DNA of 64,000 nucleotides, taken from NCBI RefSeq assembly GCF_018448925.1, contig NZ_RCWE01000026.1:1-64000 (forward strand), written 5' to 3'. Below are positions 1 to 11,030 of this stretch, piece by piece. Each line of letters starts with the position of its first letter. Within the stretch, counting starts at the first letter, position 1. A model generated the notes under the pieces. That model was not told where the DNA came from. It searched no databases and worked only from the letters and a program-made list of their open reading frames with translations. The DNA is from Photorhabdus akhurstii (GTDB taxonomy: Bacteria > Pseudomonadota > Gammaproteobacteria > Enterobacterales > Enterobacteriaceae). A program made the translations under genes and the position numbers.

Positions 1-1118
1 TGTCGCGGCCTTCCTGCAAGGAGTGGTAAATCTCCGCCAGTTCAGCCATAAAGATATCGACCGACCAGCCATCAATGGCGATATGGTGCCATAGCATTAG
101 TAAGTAGTGCCGACCAGACACCGAATAGTGGCACAGGCGCAGGCTGGGTTCTGCGGTTAAATCAAACGGGGTGGCTATTTCTGCCCGAACCGTGTTCCGC
201 AGCATGTCAGTGTTTTCACAGGGCTGGGATTGGATAACCAAATTTCCGTCCAGTCTCTGTGGGTAAACCTGTCCATCATCATCGCTGCGGTACACCATTT
301 TCATTACAGCATGGCGTTCAGCCAGCCGGTTAATGGCGGTCTCCAACAGGGGCAGACAGGCATCATTATCCAGTTGAACCAGATAAGGGATATGGTAGGT
401 ATTGGAGCCTTGTTCAAATTGCTCGATAAATAGCATCCGCTCCTGAGCAAACGATAAGGGATAACGCTCCCGTGCCAGATGTGGGATAACCGTATAAATC
501 TGCTGTTCCATCTGGGTTGTCAGGCCCGCGATGGTTTTCAGCGCAAACAACTGCGCCAGTGAAACCTCGGTTGCCAGTATGCGGCGGATGGCGGCGGTCA
601 GCTTAATTGCCGTCAGGGAGTTGCCCCCGATACGGAAGAAATTATCCTCGATGCCTACCCGTTCCACACCTAACACGTCCTGCCAAATGGCACACAGTTG
701 GGTTTCCAGCGTATTGCGGGGCGCCACGTATCCCTCTTTATTTCCCCAGACAGGTTCCGGCAATGCCCGCCGATCCAGTTTGCCGTTCAGGGTCAGAGGA
801 ACGGACTCAATAAGGGTAAAGCTGGCAGGCACCATATGTTCTGGCAGGTGGGAAGATAAGTGCCTGACGAGCTCATCGTCTGAGAGTTTCTCTTCCGTCA
901 CCAGATACGCGACCAGTACTTTATGACCGTTATGATCACGGTCAATCACCACTGCCTGTTTGACTTGAGGATGAGTCGCAAGGGCAGTCTCAATTTCGCC
1001 CAGTTCTATGCGGTAACCGCGGATTTTGACTTGGAAATCATCGCGTCCGAGATATTCCAGATTGCCATCCGGCCGCCAGCGGACTAAATCACCGGTTTTA
1101 TACAGACGGGTATAACCT
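1..1118 (-). repeat. NRPS internal direct repeat, copy B (A-end, carrier 2, C3 start)
   Basis: Near-identical to 3154-4271 at a constant offset of 3153 bases, exactly 1051 codons. Conservation is very high over the carrier domain and the start of the condensation domain. It weakens at about 830-990, within the C-terminal subdomain of the adenylation domain, and resumes to about 1118. The repeat continues beyond the left edge. Confidence 0.85.
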
Positions 1119-4100
1119 TTGGCTTTATCTGCTGCGGTAGCAAAGGGGTTTGCTATAAACTTCTCGGTGGTGAGTTCAGGCTGGTTCCAGTAACCTCGCG
1201 CGACTCCGGCCCCACCGATATGCAGTTCTCCCGGCGCTCCGACAGGAGACAGATGACCATGACTATCAAGAACATAAAGGCGGGCGTTATTAATGGCTTT
1301 GCCGATATTTGTTGGGATGACCCCACGTTGATATATTTTTTCGGTTGCACAAACGGTCACTTCAGTTGGACCATAAGAATTGAGGACAGAGCTATGACGG
1401 CTGAAATGGTCAAGAAAATCCAGCGAGGGGGATTCTCCGGCGGTCACTAATAACTGCAAGGAAGGTAAGTGCGAGCCAATTAACAGCTTGAGTATGGCTG
1501 GCGGTAAGGCGGCGATTTCAATGCCTTCTCGTTGAATGAGTTTTTCAATTGCCTGGGCATGACGTTCTGTTTCGCTGCAAAGGTAAAGCGTCAGGCCATT
1601 AAATAAACTGGGGAAGAGCTCGAAAACAGAGCCATCAAACACATAGGCGGCAAACATTAAGGCTTTTTTTCTCTTGGCGGCATTAAAAATTTCTGCCTGT
1701 GCCGCCGCCATATGCGCCACATTCTTGTGCTCAATCATGACGCCTTTCGGCTGGCCGGTGGTGCCTGAGGTATAAATGATATAAGCCAAATCTGAGGGTT
1801 TGTTTACCGATATCGGATTGTCCTCGGGCTGGCCTGCGGTGATTATCGGGTCATCCGTTGCCATCAGTATCGGCTGTTCCACGAGTGCCTGACTGTATGC
1901 CGTCAGCGTTATCAAGTGTCGCTGTTGGGTCAATATGCAGGAAGCTGCCGTGTCAGTCAGGATAAACTGGACTCGTTCTGGTGGGTATTCCGGCGAAATG
2001 GGCACATAGGCGCCTCCGGCTTTCAGTACCGCCAAAATACTGATCACCATTTCCAGACTGCGGTCGAGGTAGAGGGCGATGGGGGTATCCGCTTGCATAG
2101 GGACATGATGGTGTGGCTGACACCGTTCACGGATCACATAGGCCAGTTGGTTTGCCCGTTCGTTAAGCTGGCGGTAGGTCAGGGATTCGCCTTCAAACAC
2201 CAACGCTATGTTATCTGGTGTGCTTTCCACTTGGGTTTCAAACAGTTGTTGCAGGGTTTTATCCCGCGGGTAAGGCGCGTCGGTCTGATTCCAGCAGTGC
2301 AGCAGGGTATAACGTTCCTGGGCAGACAGGATGTCAATTTCGGACGGCGATTGTGTCTGGTTTGTCACGAATGCTTCTAGCACCCGTTGATAAATCCCCG
2401 CCAGTCTCTCGATGGTGGCCTCAGCAAACAGGCTGACGGCGTAATTCAGACACCCGGTAATATCGGTTTGCCCATCGGATAAAAGCAGGCTCAGGTCAAA
2501 CTTGGCAGGGCTGTATAACGGCTCATCCAGTGTCACCGGCCTGAACGGCAGACGACTGTCTGGCGGATTTTCTCCAAAGTTCTGCAACCCGAACATCACC
2601 TGAAAAATCGGATGGCGGGCGGTGTCACGCTCAATATCCAGCGCCTCAACCAGCTGTTCAAACGGCATGTCCTGATGGACCTTGGCCTCAGTCACCCGCT
2701 GATGGGTCTGTTGAATCAGTGCTTCCACACTGGCGGTTTGTTGAAGTTGTATTCTTAAGGCCAGTGAGTTGACAAACATCCCAATCAGGGGTTGGGTTTG
2801 GGCGTGGTGACGGTTATCCGTCGGCGTCCCCAGGACGATATCATTTTGCCCGGATAATTTTGCCAGCGTGAGATAAAAGGCGCTGAGCAGCACGGTATAC
2901 AGGGTGGTTTCCTGCGCTTTTGCCAGCGTCCTTAACTGTTCAGACAGCCGGGTGTTTAGCACAAACTTGAAATCCCGTCCCTGATAATTCACCCGTGTGG
3001 GTCTGGGATAATCGGTGGGCAAGGCCAGTGATTCATAACCGGCCAGGGCCTGCCGCCAGTAAGCGAGCTGGCGTTCACCGATGTCGCCCTGTAAATAGTC
3101 CCGTTGCCAGACGGCGTAATCGCCGTAGGTAATCTCCAACGGGGGAAGCTGGCTGTCGCGGCCTTCCCGTAAGGAGTGGTAAATCTCTGCCAGTTCAGCC
3201 ATAAAGATATCGACCGACCAGCCATCAATGGCGATATGGTGCCATAGCATTAATAAGTAGTGTCGGCCAGACACCGAATAATGGCACAGGCGCAGGCTGG
3301 GTTCCGCAGCCAAATTAAACGGGGTGGCTATTTCTGCCCGAACCGTGCTCCGCAGCATGTCAGTGTTTTCACAGGGCTGGGATTGGATAACCAAACTGCT
3401 GTCCAGCACCTGAGGAGCAATCTGCCCTTCATCATTGCTGCGGTACGCCATCTTCATTACAGCATGGCGTTCAGCCAGCCGGTTAATGGCGGTTTCCAAC
3501 AGGGGCAGACAGGCATCATTATCCAGTTGAACCAGATAAGGGATATGGTAGGTATCGGAGCCTTGTTCAAATTGCTCGATAAATAGCATCCGCTCCTGAG
3601 CGAACGATAAGGGATAACGCTCCCGTGCCAGATGAGGGATAACCGTATAAATCTGCTGTTCCATCTGGGTTGTCAGGCCCGCGATGGTTTTCAGCGCAAA
3701 CAACTGCGCCAGTGAGACCTCGGTTGCCAGTATGCGGCGGATGGCGGCGGTCAACCTAATTGCCGTCAGGGAGTTGCCCCCGATACGGAAGAAATTATCC
3801 TCGATGCCTACCCGTTCCATACCTAACATGTCCTGCCAAATGGCACACAGTTGGGTTTCCAGCGTATTGCGGGGCGCCACGTATCCCTCTTTATTTCCCC
3901 AGACAGGTTCTGGCAATGCCCGCCGATCCAGTTTGCCGTTTAAGGTCAGAGGAATGGATTCAATACGGGTAAAGCTGGCCGGTAGCATGTAGTCCGGCAG
4001 ACGGGAAGATAAGTGCCTTATAAGCTCATTGTCTGAGAGTTTCCCCGCCGTCACCAGATATGCCGCCAGTGCTTTATTACCCTCATATTCGCGATCGATC

Positions 4101-6835
4101 ACCACGGCCTGTTTTACCTGTGGGTGCAAAGCGAGTGCAGTCTCAATTTCGCCCAGTTCAATGCGATAACCGCGGATTGTGACTTGAAAATCATTGCGCC
4201 CGAGATATTCCAAATTGCCATCCGGCTGCCAGCGGACTAAATCGCCGGTTTTATACAGGCGGGTGTAACCGCGTTCCTTATCTTTATTGGTGGCAAATGG
4301 GTTCTCTACAAAACGTTCGGCTGTCAGTTCAGGCCGGTTTAAATATCCCCGAGCCAGTCCCGCACCGCCGATGTATAACTCTCCGGGTGCGCCAATGGGG
4401 ACAAGGTTCCCGGAATGATTTAAGACATAGGCGTACATGTCATTTAATGGCCGTCCAATGCAAGATACTGTTGTGGCGTCGCCTTGGGTTAATTTCTTGT
4501 AGGTAACATGTACGGTTGTTTCGGTTATCCCATACATATTGATGAGAGCAGGAGATTGATCGCCGTAATGGTTCCACCAGGGTTTCAATTGAACCGGATT
4601 CAGTTTATCTCCACCAAAAATCACGTAGCGAAGGTGGGGAAATTCAGCGCCAATATTCAATGACGCATCAATAAAGGCATAAAATGCCCCGGGTGTCTGG
4701 TTTAATACGGTAACTTTCTGGTCTGAACAGAGATGACTGAATCTGCCGAAATCCTTCGTACATTCTACGGTCGGAATAATTAAACGCCCGCCATAGAGCA
4801 ATGCGCCCCATAATTCCCAGACACTGAAATCAAATGTGTAAGCATGGTACAGCACCCAGGTATCATTTTGATCAAATTGATAATCCTCCTGAGTAGTTGC
4901 GAATAAACGCACGACATTATGATGTGTCTGCAACACGCCTTTCGGTTGTCCGGTTGTGCCTGAAGTATAGATAACGTACGCCAGATCTGTGGCTCCGCTG
5001 ACGGGTGTCGGATCTTCTGTCGAGAGGTTTTCTGTCACTGTCCGATCATCCGCAGCTATCAATGCAGGCTGTTTAGTCTGTGTCTGCGTATATTTCCCTA
5101 GCGTTGTCAGATATCGCTGTTGAGTCACCACACAGGGGGATGCGGTATCTTCTAAAATAAACCGGACCCGCTCCGGCGGATATTCCGGGGAGATTGGTAC
5201 ATAGGCTCCCCCGGCTTTCAGCACCGCCAGAATGCTGATGACCATTTCCAGACTACGATCCAGATATAAAGCTACTAGCGTATCGGCTGGCATGGGTTTA
5301 TTGCACTGCTGTTGATACTGTTCGCGAATCACTGTGGCCAACTGGTTAGCCCGTTCGTTTAGTTGGCGATAAGTCAGTGTTTTCCCTTCGAACACTAACG
5401 CTATGTTGTCTGGTCTGGCTGTTGCCTGAGCCTCAAATTTCTGCTGGAGAGTGCGGTCTTGCGGATAGGATATATCGGGTTGTTTCCAGGTATGCAGTAA
5501 TGTATGACGCTCCTGCTCTAATAAAATAGGTAATTCACTGACTAATGATGCAGGGTTGTTGAGTAAGGTAATAAACAGGTTTTGCAATCGTTTAAGTATT
5601 CTGTTGACATCCTGCTTATTAAAGTATTTCCGCAGATAATCTATCGTTATTTTTAATTTCTGGGCATACCCATAGTTTTTTAATCTAAAGACGATAGGAT
5701 AAATATTAAATACCCCATTTATGTGATGGTGCTGATTTTCGGTGACTTCGAAGTCTGACTCAGAAAAACGTTCATAGAAAATAGATATATTAGGTAAAGA
5801 AAGCTTATGTTTATGAGCAATTCGAGCAAGGTGAGATTGAGGAAATTTACAGTGATAATAACTATTTTTGAGTTCAGATTCGGTTAATTTAATCTGTTCA
5901 ATCACACTAGCCGCATGAGAAATATGACAATGCACCGGATACATATTTGCATGCATCCCAACAACATCTTTTTCTGATTTTCCTTTTCTTCCATGTGTAA
6001 TCGTGTTAAAAACCAGCTCTTGTTGCCCTGTAAGTTCAGTCATAATAATGCTGACCAGACTCGAAAAGATGAAAAGCAGATTGGTTTTGTATTCTCTACA
6101 AAAAGTACGCAAATCTTCTTTAATTGGAAGAGGTAGTATTAACGTACAATTATCACTACCTGTATTTTGGTAGCAAGGTGTTAATTGATGTATTTCTTTT
6201 TGTTTCAGAAAATCAAACCAATAACTCTTATCTTTTTCATATTGAGTGTTATTAAAATATTTTCTCGACTTGATTATTGTAGTTAAATATTGTGGAATTT
6301 CTGACAACCATGCGGTAGATGTTTCATTTTCAAGACATTTGTATAATTTATGGACATATTCATGAAGTCGATATACCCCGACACCATCAATCATAATATG
6401 ATGGAATTTAGTGAAAAAGTAATGTTTTTCATTATTTAAGCGAATTAGTGTAACCTGATATGGAGTTTCTTTTAAATAATCGATAGGAATACCTACTTGT
6501 TGCTTCATCCAGAGATAGGCTTTCTTTTCAGGATCAAGCTGCATCGAAACATCGTAGCACTTGATTAATTCTGGCGTACTCTGATTTTGAATATATTGAA
6601 TAGCTTCATTATTCGAATTAATTGATATACGTAAACGTAACATATCAATGTGTTGATATAGTAAATTCCACACTTTTTGCAGAATAACGATATCAACATT
6701 TTTCTCTATCAATGTATACCAGCCGAGGCTGTGTATTGGACTATTCTCATAAAGCACTTGTTCGTAAAACACATCTTCCTGAGAAGGATGAAGACTATAT
6801 AAGTTCGAATCCAACGAACCCTCAGATGTTCTCAT
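1..6835 (-). CDS. non-ribosomal peptide synthetase, 5' part (C-A-T-C-A-T-C...)
   Basis: A large modular synthetase that would assemble a peptide on carrier-protein thiols; the gene runs off the left edge, so its end is unseen. The reading frame is open from an ATG at 6835, with an in-frame TAA three codons upstream fixing the start region. Domains in order: condensation (HHIMIDG at residue 145), adenylation 1 (core A3 motif LAYVIYTSGTTGQPKG near 618), carrier 1 (GGNSL, Ser1022), condensation 2 (HHIAIDG at 1199), adenylation 2 (A3 motif near 1683), carrier 2 (Ser2073) and condensation 3 (His at 2250, incomplete). My reading of the eight variable specificity positions plus Lys in adenylation 1 gives D-F-W-N-I-G-M-V-H-K, the classical threonine code. 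Adenylation 2 reads D-G-F-A-V-A-S-V-C-K, which I cannot assign. Neither later C domain has the extended HHxxxxxGD motif of dual epimerisation/condensation domains. The product is unknown. Confidence 0.93.
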   Translation of the reverse strand, partial: MRTSEGSLDSNLYSLHPSQEDVFYEQVLYENSPIHSLGWYTLIEKNVDIVILQKVWNLLYQHIDMLRLRISINSNNEAIQYIQNQSTPELIKCYDVSMQLDPEKKAYLWMKQQVGIPIDYLKETPYQVTLIRLNNEKHYFFTKFHHIMIDGVGVYRLHEYVHKLYKCLENETSTAWLSEIPQYLTTIIKSRKYFNNTQYEKDKSYWFDFLKQKEIHQLTPCYQNTGSDNCTLILPLPIKEDLRTFCREYKTNLLFIFSSLVSIIMTELTGQQELVFNTITHGRKGKSEKDVVGMHANMYPVHCHISHAASVIEQIKLTESELKNSYYHCKFPQSHLARIAHKHKLSLPNISIFYERFSESDFEVTENQHHHINGVFNIYPIVFRLKNYGYAQKLKITIDYLRKYFNKQDVNRILKRLQNLFITLLNNPASLVSELPILLEQERHTLLHTWKQPDISYPQDRTLQQKFEAQATARPDNIALVFEGKTLTYRQLNERANQLATVIREQYQQQCNKPMPADTLVALYLDRSLEMVISILAVLKAGGAYVPISPEYPPERVRFILEDTASPCVVTQQRYLTTLGKYTQTQTKQPALIAADDRTVTENLSTEDPTPVSGATDLAYVIYTSGTTGQPKGVLQTHHNVVRLFATTQEDYQFDQNDTWVLYHAYTFDFSVWELWGALLYGGRLIIPTVECTKDFGRFSHLCSDQKVTVLNQTPGAFYAFIDASLNIGAEFPHLRYVIFGGDKLNPVQLKPWWNHYGDQSPALINMYGITETTVHVTYKKLTQGDATTVSCIGRPLNDMYAYVLNHSGNLVPIGAPGELYIGGAGLARGYLNRPELTAERFVENPFATNKDKERGYTRLYKTGDLVRWQPDGNLEYLGRNDFQVTIRGYRIELGEIETALALHPQVKQAVVIDREYEGNKALAAYLVTAGKLSDNELIRHLSSRLPDYMLPASFTRIESIPLTLNGKLDRRALPEPVWGNKEGYVAPRNTLETQLCAIWQDMLGMERVGIEDNFFRIGGNSLTAIRLTAAIRRILATEVSLAQLFALKTIAGLTTQMEQQIYTVIPHLARERYPLSFAQERMLFIEQFEQGSDTYHIPYLVQLDNDACLPLLETAINRLAERHAVMKMAYRSNDEGQIAPQVLDSSLVIQSQPCENTDMLRSTVRAEIATPFNLAAEPSLRLCHYSVSGRHYLLMLWHHIAIDGWSVDIFMAELAEIYHSLREGRDSQLPPLEITYGDYAVWQRDYLQGDIGERQLAYWRQALAGYESLALPTDYPRPTRVNYQGRDFKFVLNTRLSEQLRTLAKAQETTLYTVLLSAFYLTLAKLSGQNDIVLGTPTDNRHHAQTQPLIGMFVNSLALRIQLQQTASVEALIQQTHQRVTEAKVHQDMPFEQLVEALDIERDTARHPIFQVMFGLQNFGENPPDSRLPFRPVTLDEPLYSPAKFDLSLLLSDGQTDITGCLNYAVSLFAEATIERLAGIYQRVLEAFVTNQTQSPSEIDILSAQERYTLLHCWNQTDAPYPRDKTLQQLFETQVESTPDNIALVFEGESLTYRQLNERANQLAYVIRERCQPHHHVPMQADTPIALYLDRSLEMVISILAVLKAGGAYVPISPEYPPERVQFILTDTAASCILTQQRHLITLTAYSQALVEQPILMATDDPIITAGQPEDNPISVNKPSDLAYIIYTSGTTGQPKGVMIEHKNVAHMAAAQAEIFNAAKRKKALMFAAYVFDGSVFELFPSLFNGLTLYLCSETERHAQAIEKLIQREGIEIAALPPAILKLLIGSHLPSLQLLVTAGESPSLDFLDHFSRHSSVLNSYGPTEVTVCATEKIYQRGVIPTNIGKAINNARLYVLDSHGHLSPVGAPGELHIGGAGVARGYWNQPELTTEKFIANPFATAADKAKGYTRLYKTGDLVRWRPDGNLEYLGRDDFQVKIRGYRIELGEIETALATHPQVKQAVVIDRDHNGHKVLVAYLVTEEKLSDDELVRHLSSHLPEHMVPASFTLIESVPLTLNGKLDRRALPEPVWGNKEGYVAPRNTLETQLCAIWQDVLGVERVGIEDNFFRIGGNSLTAIKLTAAIRRILATEVSLAQLFALKTIAGLTTQMEQQIYTVIPHLARERYPLSFAQERMLFIEQFEQGSNTYHIPYLVQLDNDACLPLLETAINRLAERHAVMKMVYRSDDDGQVYPQRLDGNLVIQSQPCENTDMLRNTVRAEIATPFDLTAEPSLRLCHYSVSGRHYLLMLWHHIAIDGWSVDIFMAELAEIYHSLQEGRD
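3154..4271 (-). repeat. NRPS internal direct repeat, copy A (A-end, carrier 1, C2 start)
   Basis: Partner of the copy at 1-1118. The conserved offset without indels and the many identical synonymous codons point to recent module duplication or gene conversion across the carrier-condensation segment. Confidence 0.85.
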
Positions 6836-7787
6836 AATCAGTTATACGAATGTATTCCGCTTGTAAGTTATTTGTAGTTTATGGTGCGAATGAGTAGATT
6901 TCATTACTTTCCTGACTTTAAATTATTATATTGAGCATTAATTTAATAGACATGGGCATAATCTATCATAGCGTCATTACAGATAATCTCGCAATCTTTC
7001 AACACTCTTCCTCATGAAAAAATAGTTAATATAGTATTTATTGGCTAATGATTCACTTTCTATTAATTTCCTATACACTTAAGCACACATATTTGTCACC
7101 AACCTTATTTTTATTAAATTTACTTTCGGAATTATTATTATCTTTGTTTATCATATTATAATCATGATTTTTTGCGGCGTAATAATGATTGTTATTGAAA
7201 TTGATGTCTATATTGTATAACAAGCTTTTTAATCAGAGCAAGGCCGCGAATATTTTTTAATTACGAATAAAGAATAAATCAGTTGATTCGGAGAAATAGC
7301 CGTGATCTTATACTCTCTTTTTGGGAGCAGATACTATGTACTTTGAGCGGGAACTCTTAAAAATTTTCTCAATAGCCAAATTGAAGAAAATACAGACAAT
7401 GTAATTCTTGACAAGGTAATGCCGTCATTTTCTCCTGTATCTGTAGAACCGCATGCACCACAGTGATAAGGCAATATGTCGATATCAGCTTTTCCACTGC
7501 TGAACCTCGTTATGGGTTACGACTGTCGTACCAGGAAAAACATTTTCTCCCTTAAATTATATTTTTGTAAAATTAATGTAAATAATTTGTGATTATAAAC
7601 ACAAAAATAAGAAAAACATTATTCCTTGATAATTAGAAAGAAATAATATTAACAAATTGATTTATAAGAAAATAAAAATAATAACTCTGTAAATATGTTA
7701 TTTTAGTTAATGATTTGGCCTATTGAATATACATGTATATACAACTATACATTTAACAAATATCTAAAGACCAGAAGGAGCCAGATC
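6836..7787. other. long AT-rich intergenic region between the NRPS and hutU
   Basis: About 950 bases with no convincing gene. It must carry the divergent promoters of the synthetase (minus) and hutU (plus). It is strongly AT-rich, especially 6900-7260 and 7560-7720. A less AT-rich patch at about 7390-7550 reads on the minus strand as a fragment containing Y-H-C-G-A-C-G, like half a zinc ribbon, but it is interrupted by stops and I do not recognise it. Confidence 0.6.
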
Positions 7788-9467
7788 GTGAACGCCCAGA
7801 ATAGTAAATTTCGTAATGCCGATATCCGGGCCTCCAGAGGAACACAATTAACAGCCAAAAGTTGGCTAACCGAAGCTCCTCTGCGCATGTTAATGAATAA
7901 TCTTGATCCGGAAGTTGCTGAAAACCCTCATGAACTGGTGGTGTATGGCGGTATTGGCCGGGCTGCTAGAGATTGGGAATGTTATGACAAGATTATTGAA
8001 ACACTGAAAAAGTTGGAAGACGATGAAACGTTGTTAATCCAATCGGGTAAGCCAGTTGGGGTATTTAAAACCCACCGTAATGCCCCACGGGTACTCATTG
8101 CGAATTCGAATTTGGTGCCGCACTGGGCGACTTGGGAACATTTCAATGAGCTGGATGCTAAAGGGCTGGCTATGTATGGCCAAATGACGGCGGGTAGCTG
8201 GATTTACATTGGCAGTCAGGGAATTGTTCAAGGCACCTATGAAACGTTTGTGGAAGCTGGCCGCCAACATTATAACGGTAGTTTACAGGGTCGTTGGGTG
8301 TTAACTGCTGGTTTGGGTGGTATGGGGGGAGCACAACCGCTGGCTGCAACATTGGCTGGAGCGTGTTCACTAAATATTGAATGTCAGCAAAGCAGGATTG
8401 ATTTCCGTCTGCGTACGGGTTATGTCGATGAACAAGCGAAAGATCTGGATGACGCTCTGGTTCGGATCGAAAAATACACTCAGGAAGGCAAAGCCATTTC
8501 TATCGCTCTGTGTGGCAATGCCGCTGAAATCTTGCCGGAATTAGTTCGTCGTGGTGTGCGCCCGGATTTGGTCACTGACCAGACAAGCTCACACGATCCT
8601 CTCAACGGCTATTTGCCAAAAGAGTGGAGTTGGGAAGAATATCGCCAACGTGCTATTTCAGCACCGGCAGAGGTCATCAAAGCAGCAAAAGCTTCAATGG
8701 TGGAACATGTTGAGGCGATGTTGACTTTCCATAAGCAGGGCATTCCTGTTTTTGATTACGGCAACAATATTCGCCAAATGGCATATGAAGTCGGCGTAGA
8801 AAATGCTTTCGATTTCCCTGGTTTTGTTCCTGCTTATATTCGCCCGTTATTTTGCCGTGGTATCGGGCCTTTCCGTTGGGTAGCGCTTTCCGGCGATCCA
8901 CAGGATATCTATAAAACCGACGCCAAAGTTAAAGAATTACTCCCCGATGATCAACATTTGCATCACTGGCTAGATATGGCGAGGGAACGCATTAGCTTTC
9001 AGGGATTACCAGCTCGTATCTGCTGGGTTGGTTTAGGGCAACGCGCCAAATTGGGGCTGGCTTTTAACGAAATGGTGCGCAGTGGCGAACTTTCTGCACC
9101 GATTGTTATTGGTCGTGACCATCTGGATTCCGGCTCTGTCGCCAGTCCGAACCGCGAAACCGAATCTATGTGTGATGGCTCTGACGCCGTATCGGACTGG
9201 CCGTTGTTAAACGCCTTACTTAACACTGCCAGCGGCGCTACTTGGGTTTCTCTGCATCATGGCGGTGGTGTCGGCATGGGTTTCTCACAACATGCCGGTA
9301 TGGTGATTGTTTGTGATGGAACCGATGAAGCCGCAGAACGTATAGCACGGGTGCTGCATAACGATCCCGCCACTGGGGTTATGCGTCATGCTGATGCAGG
9401 TTATGAAATCGCTATCCATTGTGCCAAAGAGCAAGGATTAAACTTGCCGATGCTTAATACAAAATAA
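7788..9467 (+). CDS. hutU: urocanate hydratase HutU
   Basis: Converts urocanate to 4-imidazolone-5-propionate, the second step of histidine degradation, in the cytosol with tightly bound NAD+. The 559-residue product has the family's usual length. It contains the Gly-rich GLGGMGGAQ segment and the conserved CRGIGPFRW motif that carries the active-site Cys. I chose the GTG at 7788 because it follows AGAAGGAG at good spacing and gives the normal N-terminus. The open frame extends back to an ATG at 7710 through 26 codons that look non-coding and AT-rich. It ends 8 bases before hutH, so the two are certainly co-transcribed. No hutC, hutI or hutG is nearby, so the remaining steps and the usual repressor must be encoded elsewhere or be absent. 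Confidence 0.97.
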   Translation: MNAQNSKFRNADIRASRGTQLTAKSWLTEAPLRMLMNNLDPEVAENPHELVVYGGIGRAARDWECYDKIIETLKKLEDDETLLIQSGKPVGVFKTHRNAPRVLIANSNLVPHWATWEHFNELDAKGLAMYGQMTAGSWIYIGSQGIVQGTYETFVEAGRQHYNGSLQGRWVLTAGLGGMGGAQPLAATLAGACSLNIECQQSRIDFRLRTGYVDEQAKDLDDALVRIEKYTQEGKAISIALCGNAAEILPELVRRGVRPDLVTDQTSSHDPLNGYLPKEWSWEEYRQRAISAPAEVIKAAKASMVEHVEAMLTFHKQGIPVFDYGNNIRQMAYEVGVENAFDFPGFVPAYIRPLFCRGIGPFRWVALSGDPQDIYKTDAKVKELLPDDQHLHHWLDMARERISFQGLPARICWVGLGQRAKLGLAFNEMVRSGELSAPIVIGRDHLDSGSVASPNRETESMCDGSDAVSDWPLLNALLNTASGATWVSLHHGGGVGMGFSQHAGMVIVCDGTDEAAERIARVLHNDPATGVMRHADAGYEIAIHCAKEQGLNLPMLNTK

Positions 9468-9475
9468 GGAACATT

Positions 9476-11020
9476 ATGAAGCAACTAACTATTTATCCAG
9501 GCAAATTGACTCTTGATGAACTGCGTCAGGTTTATCTACAACCGGTGAAAATTACGCTGGATAGTCAGATTTTTCCTGCTATTGAACACAGCGTGGAGTG
9601 TGTTAATGCGATTCTTGCTGAAAATCGCACTGCCTACGGAATTAATACTGGGTTCGGGCTATTAGCCAGTACACGGATTGAAAAGGATGACTTAGAAAAA
9701 CTACAGCGTTCGCTGGTTGTCTCTCATGCTGCCGGGGTCGGCGAAGCGTTGGACGATAATATGACCCGGTTGATCATGGTATTGAAAATTAACAGCCTCT
9801 CCCGTGGTTACTCCGGTATTCGTCTTGCCGTTATTCAGGCATTAATCGCGTTAGTCAATGCGGAAATTTATCCTCATATTCCCAGTAAAGGATCGGTAGG
9901 GGCTTCTGGTGATTTGGCGCCGTTGGCACATATGAGCCTGTTATTACTTGGGGAAGGGCAAGCGCGTTATCAGGGTGAATGGCTGCCAGCCAAAGAAGCG
10001 CTGGCAAAGGCCAATTTACAACCCATTACATTAGCGGCTAAAGAAGGTTTAGCATTACTCAATGGAACCCAAGTCTCTACCGCTTTTGCGTTACGTGGAT
10101 TATTTGAAGCAGAAGATCTACTGGCGGCAGCGATAGTTTGTGGTTCTTTATCCGTAGAGGCGGCATTGGGTTCACGCAAACCATTTGATGCCCGTGTACA
10201 TGAAGTGCGGGGGCAACAGGGGCAGATCGATGTTGCCGCATTGTATCGTTATGTATTGGAAGAGAGCAGCGAACTATCAGATTCTCATATTAATTGCCCC
10301 AAGGTACAGGACCCTTATTCATTACGTTGTCAGCCGCAAGTTATGGGAGCCTGCTTGACTCAATTGCGTCATGCGGCTGATGTTATTCTGACCGAAGCTA
10401 ATGCCGTATCTGATAACCCATTGGTGTTTGCTGAGCAGGGAGAAGTGATTTCCGGTGGTAATTTCCATGCTGAACCTGTTGCAATGGCGTCTGATAATTT
10501 GGCGCTGGTATTAGCAGAAATAGGTGCATTGTCAGAACGACGTATTGCGTTGTTGATGGATTCGCATATGTCACAGCTTCCGCCTTTTCTGGTTGAGAAT
10601 GGTGGTGTGAATTCAGGTTTTATGATTGCACAGGTGACGGCAGCGGCGCTTGCCAGTGAAAATAAAGCGTTGGCGCACCCGGCGAGTGTTGACAGTTTAC
10701 CGACGTCGGCCAATCAGGAAGATCATGTATCAATGGCTCCGGCTGCGGGGCGTCGTTTATGGCAGATGGCAGAAAATACCCGAGGTATTTTGGCAGTTGA
10801 ATGGTTATCTGCCTGCCAGGGAATTGATTTCCGTAATGGCCTGAGAAGCAGCCCAATTTTGGAAGAAGCGCGTGGTATCCTGCGAGCGAAAGTAGATTAT
10901 TATGATCAGGATCGCTTTTTTGCGCCTGATATTGATGCTGCTGTGAAATTATTAGCCGAGCAACATCTCACCTCATTACTTCCTTCTGGACAGATATTAC
11001 AGAGTAAAAATAGTCGTTAA
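9476..11020 (+). CDS. hutH: histidine ammonia-lyase HutH
   Basis: Deaminates L-histidine to urocanate, the first step of the pathway and the substrate for the preceding gene. The 514-residue protein has the family length. The Ala-Ser-Gly triad at residues 143-145 (in [14 protein letters not shown]) cyclises to the MIO electrophile. The [10 protein letters not shown] and SSPILEE-type segments of the aromatic lyase family are also present. The order hutU-hutH with an 8-base gap is the usual enterobacterial arrangement. Photorhabdus-type bacteria also use a related lyase for cinnamate, but the HutU partner and the overall sequence favour histidine as substrate. Confidence 0.97.
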   Translation: MKQLTIYPGKLTLDELRQVYLQPVKITLDSQIFPAIEHSVECVNAILAENRTAYGINTGFGLLASTRIEKDDLEKLQRSLVVSHAAGVGEALDDNMTRLIMVLKINSLSRGYSGIRLAVIQALIALVNAEIYPHIPSKGSVGASGDLAPLAHMSLLLLGEGQARYQGEWLPAKEALAKANLQPITLAAKEGLALLNGTQVSTAFALRGLFEAEDLLAAAIVCGSLSVEAALGSRKPFDARVHEVRGQQGQIDVAALYRYVLEESSELSDSHINCPKVQDPYSLRCQPQVMGACLTQLRHAADVILTEANAVSDNPLVFAEQGEVISGGNFHAEPVAMASDNLALVLAEIGALSERRIALLMDSHMSQLPPFLVENGGVNSGFMIAQVTAAALASENKALAHPASVDSLPTSANQEDHVSMAPAAGRRLWQMAENTRGILAVEWLSACQGIDFRNGLRSSPILEEARGILRAKVDYYDQDRFFAPDIDAAVKLLAEQHLTSLLPSGQILQSKNSR

Positions 11021-11030
11021 ACAAACCAAT

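Noticed and set aside
230-4506. Several plus-strand open frames of 60-150 codons
   Set aside because: They are antisense to the NRPS, and pairs of them at a 3153-base spacing simply mirror the module repeat.
9970-10856. Open frames antisense to and within hutH
   Set aside because: They overlap a full-length, well-conserved gene and show no ribosome-binding sites or family resemblance.
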